Shown: in pieces, positions 35,897-49,265 of the stretch
Layout: each line of letters opens with the position of its first letter
Position numbering within the stretch: the stretch's first letter is position 1
Source of the DNA: Wolinella succinogenes DSM 1740
GTDB taxonomy: Bacteria > Campylobacterota > Campylobacteria > Campylobacterales > Helicobacteraceae
Direction of reading: 5' to 3'
Assembly (NCBI RefSeq): GCF_000196135.1
Contig: NC_005090.1
Location: 1-64,000 of the forward strand
Length of the DNA stretch: 64,000 nt
Made by a program: the position numbers and the translations under genes
The notes under the pieces: generated by a model
The model's input: only the letters and a program-made list of their open reading frames with translations
Database searches by the model: none
Told to the model about the DNA's origin: nothing

Positions 35897-36277
35897 TTAG
35901 GCGCTCACGTTTTTGTGTGCCGCTCTATCCTCTTGCGAGATACTCTCTCGATAGGGCTTGGGGCTATTTTCGGGGAACATGAATCCCTTGCTTTTGTGCT
36001 CCCTGATGCCATAGTTTCCGCCCTCATGCCCGCTTTTGTAGTAGTCGTTAAATTCCGCTATGTAGGGCATATCCCAGACGATAGCACCCTCGGTGGGGCA
36101 GATGTCGGCACACTTTGGCACGGTACTATCGGCACACTCGATGCACTTTTCGGGCTTGACATAGGTGTGTTCAAAACCTGCGATAGGAGCGTCATCCGCG
36201 CTAACAATAGCTGTGGCGGGGCACTCCTCGATACAGGAATCGCAATTGATACAGGAATCAGTGATCATAACAGCCAT
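35897..36277 (-). CDS. Two-cluster [4Fe-4S] ferredoxin
   Basis: The 126-aa electron carrier has two Cys groups, CINCDSCIEECPATA near the N-terminus and CIECADSTVPKCADICPTEG at about residues 41-60, each expected to hold a [4Fe-4S] cluster. The spacing of the second group has an insertion, as in YfhL/Alv-type ferredoxins. The C-terminal 60 residues (IVWDMPYIAEFNDYYKSGHEGGNYG) form an extra tail of unknown role. The family is common in Epsilonproteobacteria, where it serves 2-oxoacid oxidoreductases; no such genes are in the window. Confidence 0.9.
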   Translation of the reverse strand: MAVMITDSCINCDSCIEECPATAIVSADDAPIAGFEHTYVKPEKCIECADSTVPKCADICPTEGAIVWDMPYIAEFNDYYKSGHEGGNYGIREHKSKGFMFPENSPKPYRESISQEDRAAHKNVSA

Positions 36278-36362
36278 AGGTTATCCTTTTAATGGGGTTT
36301 TGAGTCGATGTTTCATCGATGTTATTGCATAATAGATTCCATTCATGAAATAAGGAGGAGAG

Positions 36363-36824
36363 ATGGAGTTGCTTTGGGCGAATTTAGAGGAGGAGGCGCA
36401 TGAGCGTGCTTGCGTCAAGCTTCTGAATGACTATATTTTAGATCCCATGGGAGGCGGAGAGCCCCTAGAAAAAGAGCAGGCCTTAAAGCTTATTGAGGGG
36501 CTGAGAAAAACTCCTAATGTTGAGATTCTTTTGGCCTCCATGGAGGGGGAGTTTGTGGGGCTTTGTACCCTTTTTGTCAACTTTTCGACCTTTAAGCAAA
36601 AGCCCTATTTCAATCTTCATGATGTGATCGTTTCACCTGAAGCTAGGGGAAAAGGGGTGGGGCGGAGTATGCTGGAGCACCTCATCAAAGAGGCCAAGAG
36701 ACGGGATTATGCCAAGGTGACTCTGGAGGTGCGCGAGGACAACCAAGGCGCTCAGACACTCTATCAGAGTCTAGGCTTCAGGGAGAGCGAGCCGAGAATG
36801 TTTTTTTGGAGCAGGATGCTCTAA
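36363..36824 (+). CDS. GNAT-family N-acetyltransferase
   Basis: The 153-aa protein has the GNAT fold: a beta4 strand in YFNLHDVIVSPEARGKGVG, where R/Q-x-x-G-x-G (ARGKGVG) binds the acetyl-CoA pyrophosphate, and the following C-terminal TLYQSLGFRESE. The substrate is not evident. ATG 36363 has AAGGAGGAG before it. The small gene at 36886 follows in the same direction. Confidence 0.9.
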   Translation: MELLWANLEEEAHERACVKLLNDYILDPMGGGEPLEKEQALKLIEGLRKTPNVEILLASMEGEFVGLCTLFVNFSTFKQKPYFNLHDVIVSPEARGKGVGRSMLEHLIKEAKRRDYAKVTLEVREDNQGAQTLYQSLGFRESEPRMFFWSRML

Positions 36825-36851
36825 GATGTTTTTGGAATGTTTTATGTGATT

Positions 36852-36879
36852 GAATCCTCTAAAAAGTGCGAGAGGATTC
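36852..36879 (+). promoter_or_regulatory. Hairpin sequestering the ribosome-binding site of the next gene
   Basis: GAATCCTCT (36852-36860) and AGAGGATTC (36871-36879) form a perfect 9-bp stem with a 10-nt loop. The ribosome-binding bases AGAGGA for the ATG at 36886 lie in the 3' arm, so in folded RNA the site would be hidden. There is no T-tract, which argues against a plain terminator. Confidence 0.6.
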
Positions 36880-36885
36880 TTAATC

Positions 36886-37071
36886 ATGGGCGAAGAGGAA
36901 AAGAGAGAGCTAGCCAGACTCAAACGACTCGCTAGCGAGGTAGCCGCAAAGATTCATGATGTGGTTGAAGAGACTCTTTGGAGCGACTACAAGCTCCTAG
37001 AGCCCCTCTCTAGGGAGCTTATTGAGGCCTGTGAGAAATATTATGCCTACAAAAGAGAGCACTCTTTGTAA
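36886..37071 (+). CDS. Small helical protein (61 aa)
   Basis: The 61-aa product is charged and almost wholly helical, with a KIHDVVEETLWSDYKLLEPLS core that resembles small CCE_0567/DUF683-type metal-binding proteins. I would not assign it beyond a possible distant match. ATG 36886 is chosen over an in-frame TTG at 36850, because the AGAGGA site fits 36886; a hairpin covers that site. It ends 3 bp from the convergent pglF gene. Function unknown. Confidence 0.65.
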   Translation: MGEEEKRELARLKRLASEVAAKIHDVVEETLWSDYKLLEPLSRELIEACEKYYAYKREHSL

Positions 37072-37073
37072 AA

Positions 37074-40553
<3,480 letters not shown>

Positions 40554-40557
<4 letters not shown>

Positions 40558-41162
40558 GCGTGTCCTTTGAACTTTTCCATTGTGGCACTGGTAGTTGAGC
40601 TAATCCCTTCACGCTTGAATACTTTTTGGGCGGTGAGATAGAGAATCTTCATATCCAGCCAAAAACTCTGATGCTCCACGTAGTAGAGATCAAGTGCAAA
40701 TTTCTCTTCCCACGAGATGGCGTTGCGGCCATTGACTTGAGCCCAGCCCGTGATTCCAGGGAGCACATCGTGGCGTCTTGCCTCCTCTTGGCTATAAAGG
40801 GGTAGATATTCGACTAAAAGCGGTCTTGGCCCCACAAAGCTCATCTCCCCACGAAGGACATTGAGGAGTTGAGGAAGCTCATCAAGACTGAGGGAACGGA
40901 TGCGTTTCCCTATGCCCGCTAAACGCTCCTCATCACTCAAAAGATTCCCCTCCGCATCACGTGCATCACTCATGGTGCGAAATTTGAAAATTTTGAAAAT
41001 TTCCCCCCCTTTGCCGGGACGCTCTTGCCTAAAGAGGACAGGAGAGCCGAGGTGCTTTTTAATAAGCCACGCACAAAGGAGCAAAACAGGGCTAAAGAGC
41101 AGTAGTAAAATGAGCGCTAGCACGCGGTCAAAAAGGGGCTTAAAGAGTTTTTTGTAGATCAC
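40554..41162 (-). CDS. pglC: Phosphoglycosyl transferase PglC
   Basis: PglC starts the glycan by moving phospho-diNAcBac from UDP to undecaprenyl phosphate at the inner membrane. The 202-aa protein is a minimal monotopic phosphoglycosyl transferase: the re-entrant membrane helix (about 12-35, with a SPVLL break), then [21 protein letters not shown], which carries the metal and nucleotide residues, and the conserved Asp-Glu of [14 protein letters not shown]7 run in codons for KGGE lies at 41003-41009. It overlaps pglA by 23 bp. Confidence 0.95.
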
Positions 41163-42306
41163 CTCTCACCTCCTTGTAGAGCTCTAGATGGGCTTTGACG
41201 ATGATGCTCACATCAAACTCCTTTTGAGCGATTTGACGCGCTTTTTCACCCATGCTGAGGCGAAGTGCAGGATTTTGCACGAGATAGTGAATTTTTTGCG
41301 CCAAGGCCTTGGTGTCCCCTACGGGCACCAAAAACCCATTTTCTCCCTCTTTAACCACCTCTTTGCACCCCACCGCCAAAGAGGTCACCATGGGCTTGGC
41401 AAGACTAGAGGCTTCTAGGAGAGTGCGGGGGATCCCTTCGCGATAGCTTGGTAAAACAAAAATATCGCATAACGCCATAAGCTCTAAAATATCCTCTCGG
41501 TGCCCCAACCAAAGCACATGGGGAGAGTAGAGCTCTTTGGAGGAGACGCAGGAGGGGTTCCCCTCATCGGTGTCACCCACAAAAAGAAAGGCAAGGTGAG
41601 AATCGGAGGTGAAAGCCCCCAAAAGGCGCGCTGCTTCGTAGTATTCGCGCACCCCTTTGTGGGCGATGGCACGCGCGACCATGAGAACCACATGTTTCTT
41701 CTCTAAGCCCAGCTCTTGGCGATAACGCACCAGGGTGGAGGGGGAGATGAGGGCGGGATCAAAGAGCTTGGTGTTGATTCCTGAGCCTTTGATGAGATGG
41801 GTCTTGGAAGACTCCACGAGTCCTTTTTGGATGAAGAGTTGGCGGTCATCCTCGTTTTGAAAGACCACCTTTTTGGCGATTTTAAAGACGATTCGGCTGA
41901 GTGTTTCGATGAGATAGCGAATCGCCCTAGATTTGAATGACTCTTCGATATAGAAGCTCCCTAGCCCCGTGACGCTGCAGATGACATAGGGGATGGAGGC
42001 GATTTTGGAGGCTAGAGTGCCATAGATATTGGGCTTGAGCATGAAAGTATGCAGAATATCGGGTTTGAGTTCGGAGAGCTTTTGGGCGATGGAGAGAAGC
42101 GTTTTGAGCTCCTTGAAGGGATTGAGGCTCTCGCGTGAAATCTCATAGCTGATGGCTTTGATTCCGAGCTCTTTAAATCGATCAAAATATTCACCCTTGG
42201 GGCACATCGCGATCACTTCATGCCCCTCTTTGCGAAGGGCCTCCATGATGGGTCGGCGAAAGAGATAGAGATTCATATCTAGGTGGGAGAGGAAGAGGAT
42301 TTTCAT
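41140..42306 (-). CDS. pglA: Glycosyltransferase PglA (GT4), likely second sugar of the N-glycan
   Basis: The 388-aa GT-B enzyme is PglA-like. In Campylobacter PglA adds the first GalNAc to undecaprenyl-PP-diNAcBac. Here the N-terminus ([16 protein letters not shown]) and the C-terminal E-x7-E site ([13 protein letters not shown]) with the [13 protein letters not shown] turn match GT4. It overlaps asnB by 4 bp and pglC by 23 bp. Position next to pglC is as in Campylobacter. The transferred sugar is inferred from homology only. Confidence 0.86.
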   Translation of the reverse strand: MKILFLSHLDMNLYLFRRPIMEALRKEGHEVIAMCPKGEYFDRFKELGIKAISYEISRESLNPFKELKTLLSIAQKLSELKPDILHTFMLKPNIYGTLASKIASIPYVICSVTGLGSFYIEESFKSRAIRYLIETLSRIVFKIAKKVVFQNEDDRQLFIQKGLVESSKTHLIKGSGINTKLFDPALISPSTLVRYRQELGLEKKHVVLMVARAIAHKGVREYYEAARLLGAFTSDSHLAFLFVGDTDEGNPSCVSSKELYSPHVLWLGHREDILELMALCDIFVLPSYREGIPRTLLEASSLAKPMVTSLAVGCKEVVKEGENGFLVPVGDTKALAQKIHYLVQNPALRLSMGEKARQIAQKEFDVSIIVKAHLELYKEVRGDLQKTL

Positions 42307-44135
42307 TCACAAGCCTTTTGATAGTGTTCATGCCACACCTCTAGACTAAAGAGGCTCCAGAGCATCTTGGCGCGTTTTTCGGGGGCAAAATCTTGAGGTT
42401 TATCAAGGAGAGCATCGACAAAACGGCTCTCGATAAGCTCCCTGGAGAGGCAATTTTTGGAGAGAGAATCAAAAATAAGCTCTTTTAGCTCCCCCTCCAC
42501 CCAAGCTCTAAGGGGCACCTCAAAGCCTCGCTTTGGCTGTTCAAGAAGGGCATGGGGAAGATATTTTTTGGCCAGTTCGCGGAGAATGAATTTGGTACTC
42601 TTCCCGAAAATTTTATACTCATCCTTGATTCTAGGGGCGACCTCTAGGAGGGATTTGCCAAGAAAGGGAGAGCGACCCTCTAGGGAGTGCGCCATGGTCG
42701 CGATATCCATTTTTGGAAGCAGATCAGAGAGAAGGAGGTTTTGGCTATCGAGATAGAGCATCTTGGAGAGGGACGAGAGGGAGGAATCCTCAAGGATTTG
42801 CGTGATCTCTTGATCAAGTGTTTGCGTGTGAGGATTGGGGCTAAAGGCGTAGGCATCCTCAAAGCTGTCAATGGTGGCGGAGAGGTAGAAGTCAAGTCCT
42901 CTTTTTCGGCTCATCGCTAGGAGTCGATGGAGGTAGTTGTAGAGAGATTTTTTCTCTTTAGGCAAGGGAAGCAGGGGCAAAAGGAGGCTTAGAGGGCGAG
43001 CCAGTTTAAGCCATCCATGGCTCATGGGCACATAGCGACGATAGCCGCCAAAGAGTTCATCCGCTCCATCGCCATTGAGGATGACGGTGAGATGTTTTTT
43101 GGCCTCTTGACTCACATAGTAGCTAGGAATCGCCGAGCTATCCATGAAGGGGCGTCCATAACAAGCCAAGATTCCCTTCACCTCCTCCTTGAGTTTGGAG
43201 GGGTTGAGGTGCAAGGTGGTGTGGTCGGTCTTGTAGCGCTTGGCGACAAGCTCGGCGAGTGAAGATTCATCATAGGCTCCTTCAAAGGCGACTGTGAAGG
43301 TTTTAAGCTTTGGGGTGAAGAAGGAGGCTAAAGCGGTGATGAGCGAAGAGTCGATTCCTCCACTAAGGAAGCTTCCCACCTCTAAATCGGAGCTCTCTAG
43401 GCGATTCTTTACACTCTCTTTAAGCGCGAGTTCGACCGCCTCCTTGGAAGCCTCAAATCCCTCAATTTTAGGGGCTTGATAGAGGGAGAGCAGGTCAAAG
43501 TAGCGCTGGGGAGAGAGGGGCCTTGGATGGTGCAGGTCGATGAAGGCGTAGGAGCCTTGGGGGAGGGATTGGACTCCTTGATAGGGGGCTCCATCATGAG
43601 GGAAGAATCCGCATCGAAGAAAGGCAGAGAGTTTTGCGTGATCGATTTGTAGAGGTTTTAGGGTGAGGAGGGCGTTGAGTTCGCTGGCAAAGAGAAACTC
43701 CTCTCCCTCTTGATAGTAAAAGAGAGGTTTTTTCCCCATGCGATCGCGTGCAAGGAAGAGCTTGTGGGTGCGCTGATCTAAGATGGCCAAGGCAAACATC
43801 CCATCCATCCACTCCAAAGAGCGCTCTCCAAAGCGCTCAAAGAGGGCGAGAATTGTCTCCGTGTCTGAGCGGGTGGAAAAGGGGTAGTCTGCCACCTTGG
43901 CTCGCAGCTCTAGGTGGTTGTAGATTTCACCATTAAAGACGATGGAGAGATGGTGACGATGCATGGGTTGCGCCCCTGCGGGACTCAGGTCTTGGATGGA
44001 GAGGCGCGCATGAAAAAGATTCACCCCTTGGTGGCTAAACTCCCCATGACCGCTGGGTCCTCGATGCGCTAGGGCGGCGAGGAGTTTTTTTGAAGAGAAG
44101 CAAGAGGAGTTGAGGGTGCCAGCGATTCCGCACAT
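42303..44135 (-). CDS. AsnB-like glutamine amidotransferase in the glycan locus (copy 2)
   Basis: The 610-aa protein has the full asparagine-synthetase layout. The N-terminal glutaminase domain has nucleophile Cys2 (MCGIAG) and the C-terminal ATP-pyrophosphatase domain has FLSGGIDSSL (about 256). AsnB paralogues in surface-glycan loci commonly amidate sugar carboxylates. A housekeeping asparagine synthetase would not need to sit between pglB and pglA, so amidation of a uronic acid in the N-glycan is the better guess. It starts 4 bp after the pglB stop and overlaps pglA by 4 bp. Confidence 0.88.
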   Translation of the reverse strand: MCGIAGTLNSSCFSSKKLLAALAHRGPSGHGEFSHQGVNLFHARLSIQDLSPAGAQPMHRHHLSIVFNGEIYNHLELRAKVADYPFSTRSDTETILALFERFGERSLEWMDGMFALAILDQRTHKLFLARDRMGKKPLFYYQEGEEFLFASELNALLTLKPLQIDHAKLSAFLRCGFFPHDGAPYQGVQSLPQGSYAFIDLHHPRPLSPQRYFDLLSLYQAPKIEGFEASKEAVELALKESVKNRLESSDLEVGSFLSGGIDSSLITALASFFTPKLKTFTVAFEGAYDESSLAELVAKRYKTDHTTLHLNPSKLKEEVKGILACYGRPFMDSSAIPSYYVSQEAKKHLTVILNGDGADELFGGYRRYVPMSHGWLKLARPLSLLLPLLPLPKEKKSLYNYLHRLLAMSRKRGLDFYLSATIDSFEDAYAFSPNPHTQTLDQEITQILEDSSLSSLSKMLYLDSQNLLLSDLLPKMDIATMAHSLEGRSPFLGKSLLEVAPRIKDEYKIFGKSTKFILRELAKKYLPHALLEQPKRGFEVPLRAWVEGELKELIFDSLSKNCLSRELIESRFVDALLDKPQDFAPEKRAKMLWSLFSLEVWHEHYQKACE

Positions 44136-44139
44136 GGTT

Positions 44140-46263
44140 TTATCTCTTTAGTTTATAGATTTTCGCCCAAGGCGAAGAGAGAATGGGTTCAAACAGAGTG
44201 GAATCGTAATCCCCCAAGGCAAAAAGTTGGATGAAAAGAGAGTGGAAGTAGTGCTCATCCGCAAGAAAAATAGCACGCTGATTCTTCATATAGACCGCAT
44301 AAAGCGGAGCCGCAGAATCAAGCTTGAGGCTTTTGGAGTGAACCTCTCCCTCCTCTTCTTGGGTGATGATAAACTCTCTTAAAGCTACCCTTTCACCGCT
44401 TTGAAATTCCAAGATGCCTTCGGTTTTGTCAATCCTAAGCCCACGCCCTAAATCGATGAAATCTTTTTGGTCGATAAAGTTTTGGGTGTAGAAGAAAAAG
44501 CCCGATTCCTTGGAGTGGCCCGTGGAGAGGTCAAGGTGGCTAAAGAGATCGACCGTGGGAAGAATCTCCATCATTTTGAGGGGAAGATAGTAGTAGATTT
44601 CACGACTCTTGGGAGGTAAGGGCAGGGCGTCTTGGCTGAGGGCTTCTAGGAAGGCGTTGGGATCGCTAAAGCCGTAGTGTTCCATTATTTTGGCTACCAC
44701 CTCATCGCCATTCCACCCCTCCTCGAAGGAGCGCTCGGTGAACTCCACGCTAAGGCGCGCCATGTTGGCCGAGGCGAGGGCATTTTGGCTAAGGAGGGCG
44801 TAACTCACGGGGTAGTTGATGTTTCCTGCGTGTTTGGCGCCATCGATGAGGGTTTTGACATCGCTATAGTAACGGAGCCCATAGCCATAATCCCACCAAG
44901 CCATCACATAATCTTCGCGATTGGCGATTCCCTTGAAGGTTTCAAGAAGGTGCACCTCTTTGGCCTTGAAGACAGGCGGGATTTGATAATCGAGGATGTG
45001 ATTGAGATTAGGCCAAAGGGCAAGGAGTGTGGCTAGGGCAAAGAGGGGAAAGCGCCAAAGTTTTTGAGGGATTTGAGCCAATATTGATTCGATTAAAAAT
45101 CCCAAAGAGAGCGCCATGAAAGGCACCGCAAAAAGGGTGAATCTAAGCCCACTCTTCATCCCCAAAAAGCCCAACGCTACAAAGGGGAGGGTGAGCCAAA
45201 AGAGGGGGCGTTTGAAGGCGAGTAGAAGATAACCCAAAAGAGCAAGGCCAAAGCTTAAAGGATGGCCGCTGATACGAATGGCTAGCTTCTCCAAAGAGAG
45301 GGTGCTTGCCTCGCGAATAGTCTGCACCACGCTATAGAAGTGGAGGCTAGGAGCGCTTGCCTCAACGCTTGGGCGAAAGAGGTAGACCTCTAGCTGATAC
45401 CAAAGGGGAGAGAGAGCCCCCCCAAAGAGCACCCAAATAAGAAGAGCCAGCGTGAACCATGGCGCGAGGGAGGGGTTTAGAGAGGGGGTTTGAGCGATCC
45501 AAAAGCCCAAAAGGATCACCACGCCTATCTGCAAAAAAGAGGGATTGGGGAGGCATAGAAGCAGAATTAAAGAGAGGGCGTGCCAGCGCTTGGGATTTGA
45601 TTCTTCAAAAAAAAGAAGATAGAGGATTCCAATGAGAAAGACTCCGACATAGAGATTGGCAAGGCCGTTATGCCAAAGGACGGAGGCGATTCCAAAGAGG
45701 ACGGAGAGAATCCAAAAGAGCGCCCTAGGCTCTTTGAGGAATTTAAAGAGAAAATAGAACATCCAAAGCGGAAGCACCAGCACCAGCATATCCGTGTCGT
45801 AGTAGCCTGCCATGGTGCGATTGTAGTAGCTCACCGCCACTCCTCCAAGCAGTGCGCCAAAGAATCCCACATTTCTAGAGGCAAGCTCTTTTCCTAGCAG
45901 GTAGAGGGGAAAGACGATGGAGGCGCCAAAAAAGAGAGGCATACCAAGAAGCAGTGCTTCAAGACTAAAAGGGGTGAGATGGTAGAGCCAAGCGGTGAGA
46001 AGGGAGAGGGGGGTGTGCAAGGGAGAGAGGTCATTTTCTTGGTGGAAACCTGCGATGAGGTCGCGCGCGCCCTCGGCATAGTAGTAGCCATCATTGGTGT
46101 TGATCATGAGGATTCCCTTGTGAAGGAACTCCTCATAGGCTCCAAAATCGACCACCCAAGCTAGACGTGCTCCTAGGGCAAAGAGAAAGAGGAGGAGGGC
46201 TAGCCCTATATCTAGGCTTGCTTGGCCCCTATGCGGAGGCGAAGAGAGGGGCTGTGGCTTCAT
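44140..46263 (-). CDS. pglB: Oligosaccharyltransferase PglB (STT3 type)
   Basis: PglB moves the finished glycan from undecaprenyl pyrophosphate to Asn in D/E-x-N-x-S/T sequons in the periplasm. The 707-aa protein has about 13 membrane helices and a soluble C-terminal part containing WWDYG (within MAWWDYGYGL), the STT3 signature that recognises the sequon. The first periplasmic loop has a conserved Asp near NDGYYY. A G7 run lies in codons for FGGALS (45417-45423 on the plus strand as C7). It overlaps the upstream glycosyltransferase gene by 4 bp. Confidence 0.96.
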   Translation of the reverse strand: MKPQPLSSPPHRGQASLDIGLALLLFLFALGARLAWVVDFGAYEEFLHKGILMINTNDGYYYAEGARDLIAGFHQENDLSPLHTPLSLLTAWLYHLTPFSLEALLLGMPLFFGASIVFPLYLLGKELASRNVGFFGALLGGVAVSYYNRTMAGYYDTDMLVLVLPLWMFYFLFKFLKEPRALFWILSVLFGIASVLWHNGLANLYVGVFLIGILYLLFFEESNPKRWHALSLILLLCLPNPSFLQIGVVILLGFWIAQTPSLNPSLAPWFTLALLIWVLFGGALSPLWYQLEVYLFRPSVEASAPSLHFYSVVQTIREASTLSLEKLAIRISGHPLSFGLALLGYLLLAFKRPLFWLTLPFVALGFLGMKSGLRFTLFAVPFMALSLGFLIESILAQIPQKLWRFPLFALATLLALWPNLNHILDYQIPPVFKAKEVHLLETFKGIANREDYVMAWWDYGYGLRYYSDVKTLIDGAKHAGNINYPVSYALLSQNALASANMARLSVEFTERSFEEGWNGDEVVAKIMEHYGFSDPNAFLEALSQDALPLPPKSREIYYYLPLKMMEILPTVDLFSHLDLSTGHSKESGFFFYTQNFIDQKDFIDLGRGLRIDKTEGILEFQSGERVALREFIITQEEEGEVHSKSLKLDSAAPLYAVYMKNQRAIFLADEHYFHSLFIQLFALGDYDSTLFEPILSSPWAKIYKLKR

Positions 46264-47408
46264 GAGAAGAGTGCTTTGAGATAGGATTCTTGGATGATCT
46301 CCTTGGAGAAGCTCTTGGCGCGATCAAGGAGTGATTCTTTGGAGAAATGAGACTCTTGGCGGAGGAGCTTTTGCATCGCCTCCACCATCGCTTTTTTGTC
46401 ATTTTTGGCCACAAGGATTCCATAGGGGGTGAGCTCTAATCCCTCAAGGAGAAGCTCTTGGGGGCTTTGAGGGGCGAGAATCTCCCTAGGACCACTGGGG
46501 CAATCGGTGGAGAGGATAGGAATCCCTAGGGCGAGCGATTCGACCAAGACATTGGGGAAGCCCTCGTGGTTGGAGCCAAAAAGGAAGGCCTGCGCCCCTT
46601 TGATCCAAGGGTAGGGGTTGGGTTTAAAGCCCACAAGATAGACCTGATTCTCTAGACCTTTGGCGTGAATGAGAGAGAGAAGCTCATCCTTTAGCTCGCC
46701 CTCTCCTAGGATATAGAGCGCCACGCTCTCTCCCCTGAAAGTCTCCATCGCCTCAATGAGCAGGCGATGATTTTTGCCCCTATCGAGCCTTCCCACGCTT
46801 ACAAAAGTGTATCGATCCTCGCCCTCTAAAGGAGTGCTCTCCAAAGAAAGGGCTTGGATGCGCTCTAGGTCAAAGGGGTTGGGGATGGTGCAAAGGCGCT
46901 TGGGGGTGATTCCAAAATTCTCTTGCAGGTCTTTGGCGTTGCCTTGAGAGTTGGCGATGATGAGTGGAGCCTTGGGGTAGAGGGAGCGAATGAGAAAACG
47001 GTTGATTCTCGCCCCTAGAGAGTCACCAGCGTATTGGAGTGAGGGGGTGGCGCGCTCACTGAGGATGATTTTGGAGCCTCCGCCCCCAAAGGAGGCAAGG
47101 AGATTGACATAGTTGGGGCGGCTCATCAGGGAGAAGGAGTGGGTGATCTGATGCTTCTTTAGGAATCGAGCGTATCGGTAGGCCAAAAAAGGGAGCTTAA
47201 GAAGTTTAAAGAGACCTTTTTCATGGACTTGGTTGCGCCCTAGGATATGGAGGGGAACCCCATGAATTTCAAAGGCGACAATCTCTTCAAAGAGGACGAG
47301 ATGAACCTCAAAATGTTCTTTGAAGGAGGGCAGGAGCGTGGATATGACGCGTTCGGCTCCCCCGCCTCCCATGGAGTAGAGGAGAACGGCCAAGGAGGGG
47401 CGACTCAT
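46260..47408 (-). CDS. GT4 glycosyltransferase, PglJ-like
   Basis: The 382-aa GT-B enzyme begins LYSMGGGGAERVIS, the nucleotide/phosphate-binding N-terminal motif shared with Campylobacter PglJ, and has the C-terminal site NHEGFPNVLVES with the ILSTDCPSGPREIL turn typical of PglJ/PglH-type GalNAc transferases. It probably adds a HexNAc residue during glycan extension at the cytoplasmic face. It starts 0-1 bp from the asnB stop and overlaps pglB as ATGA. Confidence 0.86.
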   Translation of the reverse strand: MSRPSLAVLLYSMGGGGAERVISTLLPSFKEHFEVHLVLFEEIVAFEIHGVPLHILGRNQVHEKGLFKLLKLPFLAYRYARFLKKHQITHSFSLMSRPNYVNLLASFGGGGSKIILSERATPSLQYAGDSLGARINRFLIRSLYPKAPLIIANSQGNAKDLQENFGITPKRLCTIPNPFDLERIQALSLESTPLEGEDRYTFVSVGRLDRGKNHRLLIEAMETFRGESVALYILGEGELKDELLSLIHAKGLENQVYLVGFKPNPYPWIKGAQAFLFGSNHEGFPNVLVESLALGIPILSTDCPSGPREILAPQSPQELLLEGLELTPYGILVAKNDKKAMVEAMQKLLRQESHFSKESLLDRAKSFSKEIIQESYLKALFS

Positions 47409-49265
47409 CTAGCGTGCCTTCTCTTGCCACATCAAAAAGACGAGGATGAGCCAAAGCTTATTGACATTGACGGGCTCCCCTCTTTGGAGTTTGCCAAGCT
47501 CTCTTAGGACATAGCTTGGGTTGAGCACGCCAGAGCTTTTGAGTCTCTCAGGGGTAAAGTGAGTCTCAAAAAGGGAGCGTAAATCTTGGCTAAACCACTC
47601 AAACATCGGGATTCCAAAGCCCATCTTGGGGCGTTCGATCATCTCTTTGGGAAGGTAGCGCTCAAGAACTTTTCGCAGGATATATTTGGTTTTGCCCTCG
47701 CGAAATTTCATGTTAAAGGGAAGGCGTGCGGCAAATTCGGCAATGCGGTGATCCAGTAGAGGCTCCCGTCCTTCAATAGAGTGAAACATGGTCGCTCGAT
47801 CAACTTTCACCAAAATGTCATCCACCATGTAGCGTTCATAATCCCATGACATCATCCCCTGCATGGGGTGAATCCTCTCGCCGACTTTAAAGGCTCGGCT
47901 CTTGGGAGGGAAGGTCTCCCCTAGGAGCTCTTTGATCTCATAGTTTTTGGAGTTGTGCACCAAGAGCTCGTAGAACTCTTCCAAATCCTTAGCGCGCAGC
48001 ATCTCGCTGAGTTGGTTGAATTTGTGCTCTAGGTTGCGCACTTTAAAGAGATAGCCCGCCCTCTTGGCTCCAAAGCTCTCCATGGCTCTTCCTGCGAAGG
48101 CTCTTAGGGGATAGGGGAGGGAGAGGATCTTGCGCGAGAGGGAGTGGGCGATGGGATAGCGCTCATAACCGCAAAAGATCTCATCTCCGCCATCAGCGGA
48201 GAGGACGACCTTCACTCCGCTCTCCTTGGCCACCTTGGAGACAAGAAGCGTAGGAATCCCGCTACTATCGCCAAAAGGCTCATCGTAAACTTCAGGGAAG
48301 CGATAGAGAATCTCTCGCGCCTCTTCAGCGCTTAGGATTCGTTCCGTATGCTCGGTGCCAAGATGCTCGGCGACCCCTTTGGCGTAGAGGGCTTCGTTGT
48401 AGCGAGGATTCTCAAAGCCGATGGTGAAAGTATGGATATGACCATGGTGCTTTTGTAAAATCGCTGCCACTAAAGAGGAATCGATTCCTCCGCTCAAAAA
48501 GACTCCCACGGGCACATCCGCCACCATACGAAGCTTGAAGGCATCCACCAAAAGCTCTTCTAGCTCATCAATAAGCTCCTCTTCACTCTTTTCAAAAGGG
48601 GGCATCTCCAAGAAGGTGTGGATGCTCCAATAGGGCTTCACCTCGATCTTGCCCGCTTTGAAGCGGAGATAATGCCCAGCAGGGAGCTTGTGGATGGCCT
48701 GATGGATGGAGAGATTGGAGCTTATATAGCCGAATTGAAAATATTCATAAAGCCCCGCTTGGCTTAGCGCTAGGTTGGGTTTGATGGCGGTGATGGCGCG
48801 TAGCTCGCTAGCAAAAAGAAGCTCGCCCCCTTCAAAATAGTAGTAAAGAGGCTTCACTCCTACTCGGTCTCGATAGAGGAGCAGCTCCTCTTTTCTCTTA
48901 TCCCAGAGGGCAAAGGCAAACATCCCGATGAATTTATCCACGGCTTTTTCGCCCCAGCAGTGCATCGCTTTGAGGATCACCTCTGTGTCTGAATCGGAGA
49001 AGAAGGTGTAGCCAAGCCCTAGAAGCTCTTTTTGGATGGCGCGGAAGTTATAGACCTCACCGTTAAAGACAATCACGAGATGCTCAAACTCCATGGGCTG
49101 ATGGCCTGCGTGGCTCAGATCGAGGATGGAGAGGCGGGTGTGACCAAGCGAGAAGCCCTCATCACAGTAGATTCCTAGATCATCAGGACCTCGATGGCGG
49201 ATGCTTTGGAGCATCTCTTGGATGGCTTGGGGGTGGTTTTGGCTGTAGCCTACGATTCCGCACAT
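47409..49265 (-). CDS. AsnB-like glutamine amidotransferase in the glycan locus (copy 1)
   Basis: The 618-aa protein has both AsnB domains, the Cys2 glutaminase (MCGIVGYSQ) and the synthetase domain FLSGGIDSSLVA (about 258) with SADGGDEIFCGYERY. It differs clearly from the second copy at 42303, so the two are old paralogues rather than a recent duplication, and may amidate different positions. It starts in a 16-bp overlap with the upstream glycosyltransferase gene and lies 1 bp from the next. Asparagine synthesis itself remains an alternative. Confidence 0.88.
   Translation of the reverse strand: MCGIVGYSQNHPQAIQEMLQSIRHRGPDDLGIYCDEGFSLGHTRLSILDLSHAGHQPMEFEHLVIVFNGEVYNFRAIQKELLGLGYTFFSDSDTEVILKAMHCWGEKAVDKFIGMFAFALWDKRKEELLLYRDRVGVKPLYYYFEGGELLFASELRAITAIKPNLALSQAGLYEYFQFGYISSNLSIHQAIHKLPAGHYLRFKAGKIEVKPYWSIHTFLEMPPFEKSEEELIDELEELLVDAFKLRMVADVPVGVFLSGGIDSSLVAAILQKHHGHIHTFTIGFENPRYNEALYAKGVAEHLGTEHTERILSAEEAREILYRFPEVYDEPFGDSSGIPTLLVSKVAKESGVKVVLSADGGDEIFCGYERYPIAHSLSRKILSLPYPLRAFAGRAMESFGAKRAGYLFKVRNLEHKFNQLSEMLRAKDLEEFYELLVHNSKNYEIKELLGETFPPKSRAFKVGERIHPMQGMMSWDYERYMVDDILVKVDRATMFHSIEGREPLLDHRIAEFAARLPFNMKFREGKTKYILRKVLERYLPKEMIERPKMGFGIPMFEWFSQDLRSLFETHFTPERLKSSGVLNPSYVLRELGKLQRGEPVNVNKLWLILVFLMWQEKAR

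Noticed and set aside
42303-49265. Recent duplication giving the two asnB genes
   Set aside because: The protein sequences differ throughout apart from shared family motifs, so they are old paralogues.
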